In this document: positions 27,223 to 38,849 of the stretch, one piece after another
Layout: each line of letters begins with the position of its first letter
Numbering within the stretch: the first letter of the stretch is position 1
DNA from: Aphelenchoides besseyi
Lineage: Eukaryota; Nematoda; Chromadorea; Rhabditida; Aphelenchoididae
Assembly (NCBI GenBank): GCA_024699855.1
Contig: JAMPIQ010000002.1
Span: 5,084,001 to 5,148,000, forward strand
Reading direction: 5' to 3'
DNA: 64,000 bases
Translations under genes and position numbers: made by a program
Notes under the pieces: model-generated
Told to the model about the DNA's origin: nothing
The model's input: only the letters and a program-made list of their open reading frames with translations
The model's database searches: none

Positions 27223-29881
27223 ATGCGTCTAGCGGTTCTGAAGTGTCTCAACTGCGGTCTTGTTCGTCTTCCAACCATCGTACAACAAGTGCGGTAACTT
27301 AAACGATTGAGTTTTCGAATTGTTTGCCCCTATTTAGAACGTTCTCCGCTCTACAACGGACTCCATTTAAATTCATATCGCGTAGTACAATTCGAGAATT
27401 TAAACGCCAAGTACAAACCGTAGACACAAAACGTCAATCGGTCAAACTTCGTAATGCATCTTTGTCCGATTTACGACAGATTTTCCGTCTTGCCAAACCG
27501 CATAAGGGTCGAATATTCTGTGAGTTTGTTTTCACGAATCTGTTCAACATCGATTTGCAGTGGGTCTCTTTTTCATGGGTATTGGCTCATCTATTTTCTT
27601 GATTATCCCACGTGTGTTGGGTAAATTGATTGACGAGCACGGAGACAAACCGCCAACCAAAGAGGACGAAGAGAACGACATCACTTTACGTATGGCCCGT
27701 TTCTTCAAACGTCAACCATTCGCCATTGTCGCAATTCTATTTGTTGGAGCTGCTGCCATTTGTTTACGTGCATATCTGATGCACACTGCTGGACAATTAG
27801 TCATCAACGATCTTCGAACAAAAGTTTTCAAATCCGTTCTACGTCAGGATATGGCCTTCTTCGATCGGAATAAAGTCGGGGAGATTGTTAGTCGACTGTC
27901 AACAGACGCGTTGATTGTCGGATATTCGGTTTCGACGAATCTCAGCGAAGGAGCTCGTGCCGTCATAACGATGCTCGGTAGTGGTTCTTTGATGGTAGAA
28001 ATTGTATTGCTGAACTGGAAACATGATTATAAACTTAGGTATACACATCGCCAGCATTGTGTAAAGTAATAGTGATTGTCATTCCCGCTATTGTTGGTTG
28101 CTTTTATGTGTTTGGTCGATTACAACGAAAGTACACGATGATGATGCAGGAAGCTGTTGCAGCTACTAATCAAGTAAAAGTTCAGTTGTTTCTTTCAAAT
28201 ATTAGTTTAGGTTGCAACTGAACGTCTTTCCAACATTCGAACGGTGCGAATGCTTGTAGCTGAAGCGAAGGAGTTGAATACGTACAAAGAGCGAATTCAA
28301 GATATTTGGAGAATTTCCAAAAAAGAAGCCTTTGCCAAAGGTCTTATGTTTGGCGGGTAAGCAGAAAACGTCGTTCTGGTATTCACATGAATAACGATGA
28401 ATTTCAGATTTCAATTCACGGGATACATTTCCTTAACCACAATCCTCTTTTATGGCTCGTCATTGATCGACAGCGGACTTTTGACATATGGAGATCTTTC
28501 GTCATTTTGTCTATATGCCGTGCTTTGTGCAGCCAGGTAGCTGGTTTGTATGCGAGTACTCACAACAATGAACTTTAGTTTATCGAACATGTCCGGTTTT
28601 TACATTGAGCTTATGAAAGGATTAGGAGCTTCTTCACGTTTGTTCGAACTTCAATCACAAAAACCAGCAGTTCCATTGACCGGTAATCAGAAATGACTCA
28701 GCTGTTTGTTCAAACTATTTAGGCGGAAAACACATTAATGATATTAAGAGTGAAATTCGCTTCGAAGGAGTTGCATTTTCGTATCCGGATCGTGAGCGAC
28801 TTTTCAACGACATCACATTCCGCGTTCCCGCTGGATCGGTGACTGCAATTGTTGGACCTTCAGGTAATCTACCTATTGTGTAGCTTTCAACGAAAAATCA
28901 AAATCCAACATGACATACACTTTTTGTTTTAGGCAGTGGAAAGTCAACAGTCGCAAAGTCAGATTCTTGATTCAAATGTTTTCTTATGATAAAAATTTTA
29001 GCTTGCTCTTACGACTCTACGATCCATCGAACGGCAGAATAATGATTGATGATACGGACTTAAGAGAATTTGATCCGTCGGAATGGAGACGTCTGATCGG
29101 ATCTGTTGGCCAAGAACCAGTTCTTTTTTCGACTTCGATCTTCAACAACATCACTTATGGAGCACGAAATCCCGAGCAGTTCACATTGGAACACGTTGAA
29201 CGAGCAGCAGATTCGGCAAATGCATTGGAGTTTATTCGTAAATTGTAAGTCAAATAGCTGATTGCTTTAACCCTTCAACATTTAAAGTCCAAACGGTTTC
29301 GAAACGATGATTGGAGAACACGGAGCGTCGATGTTAAGTGGGTATGTTCAGACAGTTAAAATGAGAACTAGTTTTATTTTAGCGGACAAAAACAAAGGTA
29401 GTGTATCGACAATACTGGTCTTTAGTTTTCAATTTTAAGAATTGCAATTGCTCGAGCATTGGTTACGGTTAGTTTGCTGTTACCTCTGCATCGTTCATTG
29501 TTTTATTTCTAGAATCCTCGTCTCTTGATTTTGGACGAAGCGACGTCGGCGTTAGACGCTACAAGGTTGTCAAGATATTGAGGCGAAGGGGTACAAATTG
29601 ACTTTTAGCGAGTACTTTGTGCGTAAAGCCTTGAGTCAGCTGTTGCAACACAATCAACAAACCGTTCTGATTATCGCTCACAGATTGTCGACGATCAAGC
29701 ACGCTGACCAGATCGTTGTTTTGGATCGTGGCACAGTTGCTGAAGTCGGAACTTTCGATCAGCTCATGAAAATTGAAAACGGAGAGTTCAGAAAACTTGT
29801 CGACAAGGTTTGCAATCGACAACTAGTTTGCGTAATCGAATGCTTTAGCAAGCAATCAACTGGAGAGATGATGCCTTTTGA
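27223..29881 (+). CDS. Mitochondrial ABC half-transporter, ABCB10/HAF type
   Basis: This half transporter has one membrane domain and one nucleotide-binding domain. It begins [17 protein letters not shown], a basic amphipathic stretch fitting a mitochondrial presequence. A 44-base intron joins it to exon 27338 onward. Membrane segments include [14 protein letters not shown] and [18 protein letters not shown]. The coupling region has [18 protein letters not shown]. The nucleotide-binding domain shows Walker A GPSGSGKST, signature [15 protein letters not shown], Walker [13 protein letters not shown] and the H-loop [14 protein letters not shown]. The family sits in the inner membrane and exports peptides or supports haem metabolism; C. 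elegans HAF-1 is a relative. The core of the signature is encoded by a 15-base exon at 29383-29397. The C-terminus most likely splices to [15 protein letters not shown], ending at 29881; unspliced reading would end at 29924. A polyadenylation signal lies at 30037-30042. Confidence 0.92.
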
Positions 29882-30477
29882 CAATGAATTTGGACAACGA
29901 AAGAAAGAGCTCAACGTTCGCTGATCACAGTCGACCATCTTGAATTATTTTAATTTAAAATTTTTCATTTTTTCGTACTTGACAAGCCATTGGCTTATTG
30001 TTTAGGCTTATTAGGTGAAATCGTAGATTGTAGTAAAATAAACTTATTTTCTTTAGCTTATTTTTCCCTTCAAAGCGACCTTTTGTTTTCGCGAAATGAT
30101 GAAACCTCAAGAAATTGATGGTAACGCGATCGTTAGTTTACAACAAAACGAATAACTTCCCCGTTTGAGTGTGATGTCACCGTAAAGTTGTGTGAGAAAT
30201 CGAAGGTCGACGATTCATTTGAGCGCTCAAATGACCGCAATCGATTGTTGTCGATGAGTTCGAGTGGACGAATGAGGTTGCTAAGAACAATTGCGAAGCT
30301 AAGTTCGTAAGTTACTGTTATCGCAAGCCAACAATCATAATTCTCGGCTGAATTCCACGTGTTTTACAACTAGAATACCGGAACTTTCTCCGCCCTTTTC
30401 TCGACCTATTTAAGAAGACTCTCAGTTGACGAGTTCCGTATTAACCGAACGATCTGAAGTCACGTTCGATATTAAAA

Positions 30478-31399
30478 ATGTACACGTTTGTGTTTATTAC
30501 AGTCTTCTTCTTTAGTTATTGCAGTAAGTTCTGACATCATTCGGCAATAAACAATTCTTTTAGATGCACATCCGGCTTTTCAACATCACTTTCATCAAGC
30601 TGTTCGAGAGGACAATTGTTTAGCCAAATGCATGAAGATCGTACAAGACAGTGAGGTTGAGGTTTCGATCTTGAAGAGAGCGAACATCTCGGGATTTCTG
30701 TTGGATATAGACACGGTAAACTGAACTGTTAGATGATCGGAAGTTAAGGTTTTTTGTAGATTTGCGATACAATTCATAACGCTTCAGAATGCATGGCCAA
30801 ATGTGGGCACAAAGAAAATCCGTTCAATCTGAAAGTAACATCGAACGTTCTGTAAAAATCTCAAGTTTGTTAAATTTAGACTATGGAGAAGATCTGTGAA
30901 GAAGAAGCTCGGAAAGACGTTGAGCTTCTAACACCGTGTCTAATCAAAGAAGGAAACGTTGTGTATAAGACGTGCAAAGATGCCTGCGGCGACTATGATT
31001 CAATAAACAACGAAGTTTGTTAATCAACACTACTTTTTATTACTGTGATTTCAGGTTCACGAAATGACCGTGGCAATGAGTCCAAATCCTCACGATGCGA
31101 AGAAGGCAAATGCGGTTCTTGAAAAAGTCAGTGGTGCATGCAAAGTACTCAAATGCTCAGCCCGTTGCTCTGTCAATGAGTTCAACGATGCCTGTGATTC
31201 ATTGAGCAATGGAAAAGATGCGGGAGATACTATACGATTGCTAATCGAACAAGTTCTGGAAGCTCAACGGGAAGACTTGGAACAACTCGGATTGACGGAT
31301 ACGATGGCTCACACTGTTGTACGTTGAACAGATTATCTTTGCAAACTGAAAATCATTTTTCAGGCAAAAGAATGTCACTGTTCGTTGAAAAGCTTTTAA
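30478..31399 (+). CDS. Secreted chondroitin-proteoglycan-4-like protein
   Basis: A signal peptide (MYTFVFITVFFFSYCNA) precedes a Cys-rich domain with the spacing of the nematode CPG4 domain: CLAKCMKI, ICDTIHNASECMAKCG, KTCKDACGDYDS, CKVLKCSARC and a final KECHCSLKSF. Six exons join cleanly at short introns. Only a few Ser-Gly pairs are present (NISGF, VSGAC), so glycosaminoglycan attachment is doubtful compared with C. elegans CPG-4. The family is secreted, and some members occur in the eggshell or extracellular matrix. The stop is only 38 bases before the next ATG, with a splice-acceptor-like tract between, which suggests co-transcription. The family call is good; the precise role is unknown. 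Confidence 0.8.
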
Positions 31400-31436
31400 C
31401 TTTTACATCACTTTTTTCCCAATTATAGATCAATAC

Positions 31437-31777
31437 ATGCCAGAAACATTTTTCAATCAAACCAAAGACGAATTGTCTCAACTCGTGATTGAAGAGATGC
31501 GAAACTCCACAGCCAAACCGGACACATCGAAAATCATCCCAAACAAAATCCATTTGATTAGACGTATGCTACTTGGCAGTTAAGATCATCGAACTACTCA
31601 ATTTCAGATCAGGCACACAATGAAATTTCCTATACGTTGAGTCAGCTTAACACCCGACTTATACAAAAGCAATTCTTGATTTTGGAGGAACAAGAACGCA
31701 ATCTCGAAAAAGAGTCAAAGAAGTTGGATTTGGAACTGGAACTTCTGGAAAATCGCAAAGCTCGAAAAGACAATTAA
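31437..31777 (+). CDS. Small coiled-coil protein, about 97 residues, not recognised
   Basis: Two exons are joined by a 46-base intron, reading HLIRHQAHNEISY across the junction. The second half is strongly charged and heptad-like (LEEQERNLEKESKKLDLELE), so a coiled coil is likely. No signal peptide or membrane segment is present. A pyrimidine tract ending in TATAG lies ten bases before the ATG and could be a trans-splice acceptor. Together with the very short gap from the upstream gene, this suggests the second cistron of an operon. A polyadenylation signal AATAAA is at 31815-31820. The size would suit a subunit of a small coiled-coil complex, but no family was identified. Confidence 0.6.
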
Positions 31778-32115
31778 ATACGATAGTCTTTGTAATTTAA
31801 GTTCAGATCTCTTTAATAAACTTGTAAACTTGCTGATACCACTGACTGTGCGTTTGTTTGTTTCTGACAAAGCCAAGTGAACGGAAACTAAGTTCAACAT
31901 AACCGTTGATTGAATGGAAGTGTCCATGAAACTCGTAGAAAAACGTTGAAGACGCTCGATCTGCACCCACGTTTCTGCGTCTTGCAGCCAATTAAAACGC
32001 TGTGGTTTGATTCCGCAGCGAGTGACTAATCGCAATGACTTCGAGTTCTTATTCGTGAATTTTTGGTTTTCATTTGAAGTTCACCCATCAGTTATAAAAT
32101 TGCTTCGCATATCCG

Positions 32116-33769
32116 ATGGATTCTCATGGTCGAAAAGTGATCGTAGTGGACAATGGCACGGGGGTAAAAATGAAGCAAAAGTTCGTAGAGGGCTTTTAAT
32201 TTTCAGTTTGTCAAATGCGGATACGCTGGAACCAATTTTCCCGAACACATTTTCCCTTCGGCAGTTGGACGACCGTTGGTTAGGTCGAGTCAGCGAGTAA
32301 ACAATGTGGTTATCAAGGTAGTACGAGAGTATTTTGGTGACCATTGGTTTTTGTTTTTAGGATTTGGTTGTTGGCGAAGAATGCACGGAGTTAAGACAAA
32401 TGTTGGATGTCAACTACCCGATGGAAAATGGCGTTGTACGAAATTGGGAGGTTGGTGGATTAGATTCGCTTATTTTAATGCAAAAATATGTGCATTTAGG
32501 ACATGGGTCACATATACGATTTCACATTTGGAGCTCAAAAACTAGACATCGATCCAAGTGTATGTTAGCGTTTTTTATTCGGATTATAAGAACAAACATC
32601 CAGGAATGCAAACTGCTTTTGACCGAACCACCAATGAATCCGAACAGAAATCGTGAGAAGATGTTTGAAGTCATGTTCGAACAATACGGATTTCATGCTC
32701 TTTACATTGCGATCCAGGTTTATTAGCTTATTTGTGATTGTTTTTATTCTAGTTTTAAGGCTGTACTTACTCTGTACGCTCAAGGACTATTGACGGGTGT
32801 TGTTGTTGACAGTGGCGATGGAGTGACTCATATTTGTCCCGTTTACGAAGGTCTTGCGTTGAACAACATTACGGAGCGTTTGGATGTTGCCGGCCGAGAT
32901 ATCACTCGATACTTAATTAAAGTAGGTTGTTCAGCGACGTCTTCGATCATAAGCTTCTAGTTGCTTCTACTTCGTGGCTACGCTTTCAATCATTCCGCAG
33001 ACTTCGAAACCGTTCGACAATTGAAAGAAAAACTTTGTTATGTCGCTTATGATGTTGCACAAGAACAGAAATTGGCGCTGGAAACGACGGTTTTGACTGA
33101 ACATTACACGGTAATTGTCTTTTTTTTCCATTATCTTTGTTGTTTAGCTGCCGGATGGGCGGACAATCCGTGTTGGAGGCGAGAGATTCGAAGCTCCAGA
33201 AGTTCTTTTCCAACCACATTTAATCGATGTTGAGAAGGCGGGATTGTCGGAGATGTTGTTTAATTGTATTCAAAGTGCGGACATGGGTCAGTTTCTACGG
33301 CAGTTAGTGAGATTTTCAATCGTGGATTTAGATTGCCGCCTTGAGCTTTTCAAACATATCGTTCTTTCTGGTGGCACAACGATGCTGCCCGGTCTGCCAA
33401 GTCGAATGGAACGAGATCTGAAACAAATGTATTTGCATCGAGTGTTGAAGGGACGAACGGAGAATTTCCACGTACGTTTGTTACTTGAGTTTACGTTCTA
33501 CTTCAACCTTTGCAGAAATTCAAAATTCGAATTGAAGCTCCGGTCCAACGAAAACATGTCGTGTTTATGGGTAAGTGTTTTCGGCCATTGAATCGAAATC
33601 ATTGGCTTTTAGGTGGTGCTGTGCTCGCACAGCTTATGCGGGATCAAGAGGTTTGACTTCTTATTCTAAATCGATTTTCAAGTTCGTTTTGCAGAACTTT
33701 TGGGTCACGAAACAAGAGTACGAAGAGCGTGGTGTTCACCATTGTATGGAGAAGTTGAAGTTACGTTGA
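32116..33769 (+). CDS. arx-2: Actin-related protein 2, ARP2/3 complex subunit
   Basis: The full-length ARP2 fold is recovered from about ten exons. The N-terminal actin motif is [20 protein letters not shown]. Later come [19 protein letters not shown] (phosphate-2 region), [32 protein letters not shown] and [19 protein letters not shown]. The C-terminus is [23 protein letters not shown]2 together with ARP3 forms the pseudo-actin dimer that nucleates branched filaments. Length and motifs match the family throughout. All introns are short GT-AG introns. A polyadenylation signal lies at 34049-34054, about 280 bases after the stop. Nothing unusual was seen. Confidence 0.96.
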
Positions 33770-35740
33770 TTCGCTAAATTAGTTGTGTATTACGAAGCGC
33801 CCTTTGTTCGTTAATTACTCACATTATTGCCTTTTGATTCTCCTGTTTTCGTTCTTTGACGAAAACCCCAAATTCCACAGGATCTTTTGCTAAGTGCCTA
33901 CGATTCGGTCCGTTCCTTAACTTCCGTCTTTTCGGAATCCAGTGTCTGATTCCACTCATGTTTGTATTTATTTTAACTTATTTTCACTAATTAAACTTCT
34001 TAAAACAGTTGAATCGTGAGTTCAAGCAACCAAAGTTGATTTGGAAGCAATAAAAACGTTGGGGCCAAATCACACGTAGCGACGGGGTTTTATGTTTCCA
34101 GTTTTATGCAAAACAAATGATTTCAATTGCCGCATTAAATTCACTTTCTTTTCGCACGAGCTGGGACCCAGCAGTTCGATTAAATTCGCAAGTTTGGAGG
34201 AGTGGGCCATTCACTCGATTTATGGGTTTGGAGGATATGAGGAGGAAGAATCATAAAACGTGTGTTTTTCTTTCACTTATCAAATGTACGGGACTGCGGA
34301 GAATGTTATGAGGCTGAAACATAATCTCGAGAGTCTCCGAGCGCGCCGGTTGATCAGTTCGAATTCCTTTACGACCGCACACTTTCTGGAGGATTTCCAA
34401 TTTCTTAAATTGGAAACACTGTTTGTTTTTCCCTCACACCTTTTTGTCGTGTTTTAGTCGAAAGGAAAAGTGAAAACTGGTCACTTGGCTGCATTCATGC
34501 GGTCCGATTTACGTGATCTAACGGAGTCCGTTTAATGAATGGCATTGCAGGTTAACGTTGATTTATTTGCTTCGCCGTTTTGTCACTTTTCTGCTGCAGA
34601 CTCGACGGGCCCGGCAATTTTTTCGTTCGTTTTCCGCAATTTTCACACCTTTGTCCGCGGCGGCACCCATCGTCTTCTACCGAAGAAGAGTTTGGCCGTT
34701 GGAGATGGGAAAGTGTTTTGTTAGCCGCGAACAGTCGTTTTCTGTCTTTCTCTTCTTTCCGTTCACCCACCACTTTTGACTGTACGCCCGTCGGGAACAA
34801 CAAGCCCACGCCCCGTTGTCTGTCATCTGATATTGTAAAGTACTGGAATTCGTTGCTCGGAAATCAGCTGCTCGACGACCGTTCACTCGGTCGGCGGTGT
34901 TCAGTGGTTCGATTGGTTGACCTCGGGAGTATGAATCATAATGGCATTCAATTGCTGTGGTTATGTCCACGAATTCGAAAAGCGCGGAGGCCAAATGTCA
35001 GAGAAAAGCTTTCCATTACAACGGGAGCTGTGATTTTCTCCGCTTTGTTGCGATCCGTCCGTCCAACACAACGAAGCAGCAATTCCTTTGAATTGCACGG
35101 TCCCGCCATTCGCGCGAAATCCCGACCTCCACCACCGTATTTCGTCCCGACGGCACTTGAAATTCGAAGCTTGTTGTCCGGCACGTTTCCGTTTGTCCAT
35201 TCGAGAATCTTCATCGGGCCATTCGATCAAATTTTTTGCCGGTGAGGGCGCTAAACGGCGTTTTTGTTTTCACTCCGCTCGTCCCATCTGCCGTCGTTTT
35301 GCTCGCACTGCGCAAAATGCAATTGCGCATTTGACTCACTGTGGATCGCCAATTAAACGGACGCTTCTTCTTTTCGTCTACTTTTGTGTCATCAAATTGA
35401 GCGTCATCGTGCGAAATCGTCTTTTTAATCACGACCGTGCGCGCTTTCACTTTTTCGATTCCTGGAAGATTGGGAGATTGGACGCAAAAGTTTTGACTTC
35501 TCATCAACAAATTCTTCCGCTGACTAGGATTCGACGAAACGGACAAGTTGCAAAAACGGGCCTTGTGTCGTGATTCACTTGACTTTTCGTTTCGCCGTCC
35601 CGGTAGTCTGCGTCGTGTTTATTTTGCGTCATTTTGTACGTGAAGAATCTGCTGATTGAGATTCATCGTTTAGACAGAACAACTCCACGTTTCCTCGACT
35701 TTAAAAACAAAGCGATTGAGCGGAAGATGTGGACGGCGAA
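33770..35740. other. Intergenic region upstream of the CRIM1-like gene
   Basis: About 2 kb contains the arx-2 3' UTR and then the presumed promoter of the CRIM1-like gene. The part 34500-35600 is poor in stop codons, so long open frames overlap on both strands. None shows family resemblance, and none has exon-like splice borders. Confidence 0.55.
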
Positions 35741-38630
35741 ATGAATGCCGTTGGGCTTCTGATTTTAACTCTTCAGTCACTCATCTTCATTGCTACTTCA
35801 CGACACATACCATCGTTTTGTTCGGAGGTTGAATGTCCGGATCAAGTAGTTCCGATTTGTAGCGAAGATTCGGTGCTCACTCGTCGTTCAACAGCTTCGA
35901 AATCGTGTTGTGAGCCAGAACCGACTTGTGAATGTGATCCAACACGTTGCTCTCAATTGGTTGTGAATTGTGAGCCGGGGTTTGAACGTTTTCGTGTTCG
36001 ACAGGCTTCTGCTCTTCCCGGTGATTGTTGTGATGAATATGAATGTCGAATACCAGGTAAAAATAGATGATTGCTGGCTTTCAAATTCGATTTCAGCTGA
36101 TCAATGTCGCTCAGAGAACTGTCCGAACCTGAATGATGTAATCGATCTACATGCTCTTGCTGGTGATTCCTGTCCAAACGACTCGTTTCGACCACCATCT
36201 TATATTCCCGAAGATTCCTGTTGTCTGATCGTTCCTGATTGTAAATGTCGAGCTGCCGTTTGTCCGCCCGTTCGTTGTCCTCAAGATCACACGGCAATCA
36301 TCGAGTTCATTGGCGATGGTATACCGGGAAGATGCTGTGACAAATTCAGATGCGAGAAATCAACAGATGTAGAGACCGGATGTACGGTCGGTAATCGAAC
36401 GTACGCTGAGGGTGAGAATTGGAGTCCCGATTCGTGCCAAACTTGTTGGTGTAACGATGGTGTTGCTATGTGTAAACAAAGCGAATGCGAACCAATTCCA
36501 TTGGAATGCAATTGGGTTGGCCATGTGAATGGAGAGTGTTGTCCACGATGTTTGGGATGTCAAGATGAAGACAAATCTCGACGAGATGTTGGAGAGTCGT
36601 GGGTGAAAGACGATTGTACAAAGTGAGTTGATGTGGAACGAACGTGAATACAAATTTTAGTTGTACCTGTGAGCTGGGCTTTCGTACTTCATGTCAGAGA
36701 AGTTTCTGTCGAACTGACTGCGATTTTCCGAAGAAAATTCCCGGCGTTTGTTGTCCGGTTTGTGATTCTCCGACGATCGTAGAACCGCCGGTAGTTTGTG
36801 CTTCGGTTGATTTGTGTCCATTACGCTGTGAATTTGGATTGCATTTAAACGTTTGGGGTTGTTTCGAGTGTCAATGTGCAGGTCCGCCAACCTCATCTAT
36901 TGCATCCGTTGAGTGCGTGAATTTGAATGAAATCAATTGTGACAAGTGAGTTGCCTTCTCTTTCTTAACGACCCGCTCTTTCAGACGTTGTGCTCACGGT
37001 TATTCACGTGATTCGAACGGCTGTGCCAAATGCAAATGCACAGAGTGTCCGAATACGGAAAGTTGTCTGAAAAGTTGTCTCTACGGCTTTCAAACGAACG
37101 CACTCGGTTGTCATATTTGTAAATGCAAATGTTTGTTATCAGTTAGTTGAGGTTGGATAATGAGTGTTTACAGCTTTCGGCGATATCGGAAAACAAAAAA
37201 TTCAGACGGCTAGTGGACTAATTCGTGAATCTGAAGGATGTTCAACTCGTACAGCGAACAATCAATTGCCGATTATTCGTGATTCTGGAGAGTGGTGGGC
37301 CGACAGTCAGTGTCGACAATGTTTTTGTTATGCTGGAACGGAGTACTGTAGTTTGATTACGTGTCCAAAACGGCCAGTTGATTGTGATGAAATGGCTTGG
37401 CAAACAAGAGATGGAGATTGTTGCCCAAGTTGTAGTGCTGATCCAACTCAAAAACATCGACCTTCCTATCATTCACTTGCTGTTTGTCATTCTGCCGGTA
37501 GTTTCTATGCGGATGGCGAAACATGGCAATTGGGTCAATCTTGTATTTCGTGTACTTGTCGGTATTGTTTTAACTATAGAGACAATTATTTTGTTTATTT
37601 TCAGTGTTGGACATGTTTTATGTCATGCGAACACTTGTCAACCAACTCCATGTCTTGTTCCCATTCCTGATCCAAATAACCGATGTTGCAAATAGTGAGT
37701 TATAGTTCTTTCGTGAATCTAATATCTTTGCTTGATTAGTTGTCCTGATCTCAATATTTCTCTTTCACTTCAAACTAATGACGGTGTGCAATGTGTTGAT
37801 GCGACGGGTGAGCACGCACCAAACTCAACATGGCGAACCAACGACTGTCGTTCATGCGTCTGTGACTCGAACGGTGTTGCTCACTGTTTTGTTGAGAGCT
37901 GTCCATCACTTCCAACAAACTGCACGGGTCGAGCACTGGTGATCAAAGACGCGTGTTGTCCAATTTGTTCCGATCTCTTGTTGTCTGATCGACGGGATAG
38001 TTGCAATTATCACGAAAATGTCTACGCAGTCGGTGAGGAGTTTCAAGATGGAGACTGTCGGAATTGTACGTGTAAATTGAATGGAATAGTCGAATGTGTT
38101 CAACGACAATGTCCTCGATCGTGCGAAGAACGAAGCGCCGTTATGCTCAACGGTTGTTGTCCAGAATGCGAAGGTGATTGTCCACTTCTAGATGCTTACA
38201 TTGTTGTTTCAGATACCAATGCCTATTTACATGAAGGCCAAACGGTGGTTCTGGAAAACCAATATTTGCCACTAAGTGGTTCATTGGTTATTTGTATTAT
38301 TTTGGTCGTCATTTTGGCTTTTTGTTTCTGCGTTGGAATTGGACTTTTGGCTGCGCAATGGTTTTCTCGAAATGTTCGTTTCAAGCTCCAATTATCCACC
38401 AACGATTTCTGTTTCAGCAAAAACTTCGTTCACCATTACAAAACTGCGGGAAGTCTCGAGATCTGATCGCTTTTCGTGGAGCAAATGTCACGCTTCTAAG
38501 CGATTCAGCTTCGGATTTCGTGTCCTGTAGTCTTGATCGCAGTGACACGTCGACTATATCGACCAACGCGTGTTCAAGTGTTCATTCCGAGTTCGATCAT
38601 CGTGGACAGATTCCATCGCGCTTCGTATGA
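35741..38630 (+). CDS. crm-1: CRIM1-like transmembrane protein with VWC and antistasin-like repeats
   Basis: The protein begins MNAVGLLILTLQSLIFIATS, a signal peptide. Many Cys-rich modules follow: VWC repeats ending in CCPxC (GECCPRC, GDCCPSC, DACCPIC, NGCCPEC) and antistasin-like units such as HGYSRDSNGCAKCKC and FGLHLNVWGCFECQC. Near the C-terminus is a transmembrane helix (ICIILVVILAFCFCVGIGLL). CRIM1 and C. elegans CRM-1 bind or modulate BMP/TGF-beta ligands at the cell surface. The C-terminal tail has two readings. Removing a 44-base intron after WFSRN gives a longer Ser-rich tail ending at 38630. Reading through gives a shorter tail ending at 38466. The spliced form was preferred because the sites are good. 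A polyadenylation signal is at 38770-38775. Confidence 0.85.
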
Positions 38631-38749
38631 TGGCGCGGGCGCCAAAACATTTACGCGGCAAATCGCTTGAATTGTCGCAAACGAGTCAATTTGCTGCCAA
38701 ATTGTAAATACCAGAAACTTCATTGTACAAACTATTTCCTTCGATCCTG

Positions 38750-38775
38750 TTTATTGCTTACGTTCACTTAATAAA
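38750..38775. terminator. Interlocking polyadenylation signals of two convergent genes
   Basis: AATAAA on the plus strand at 38770-38775 serves the CRIM1-like gene. Its equivalent on the minus strand (TTTATT as read) at 38750-38755 serves the aquaporin. Each messenger should therefore extend past the other's signal. Confidence 0.55.
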
Positions 38776-38849
38776 CTTGTGTACAAACATTCACTTTAGA
38801 GCATTCGTGAGTCGGCACTAAAATGACAAAATAAAATTGGCGTTTTCTC

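Noticed and set aside
34580..35245. Open frame of 221 codons upstream of the CRIM1-like gene
   Set aside because: Long frames overlap it on both strands, so the region is simply poor in stop codons. No domain, no membrane pattern and no exon-like splice borders were visible.
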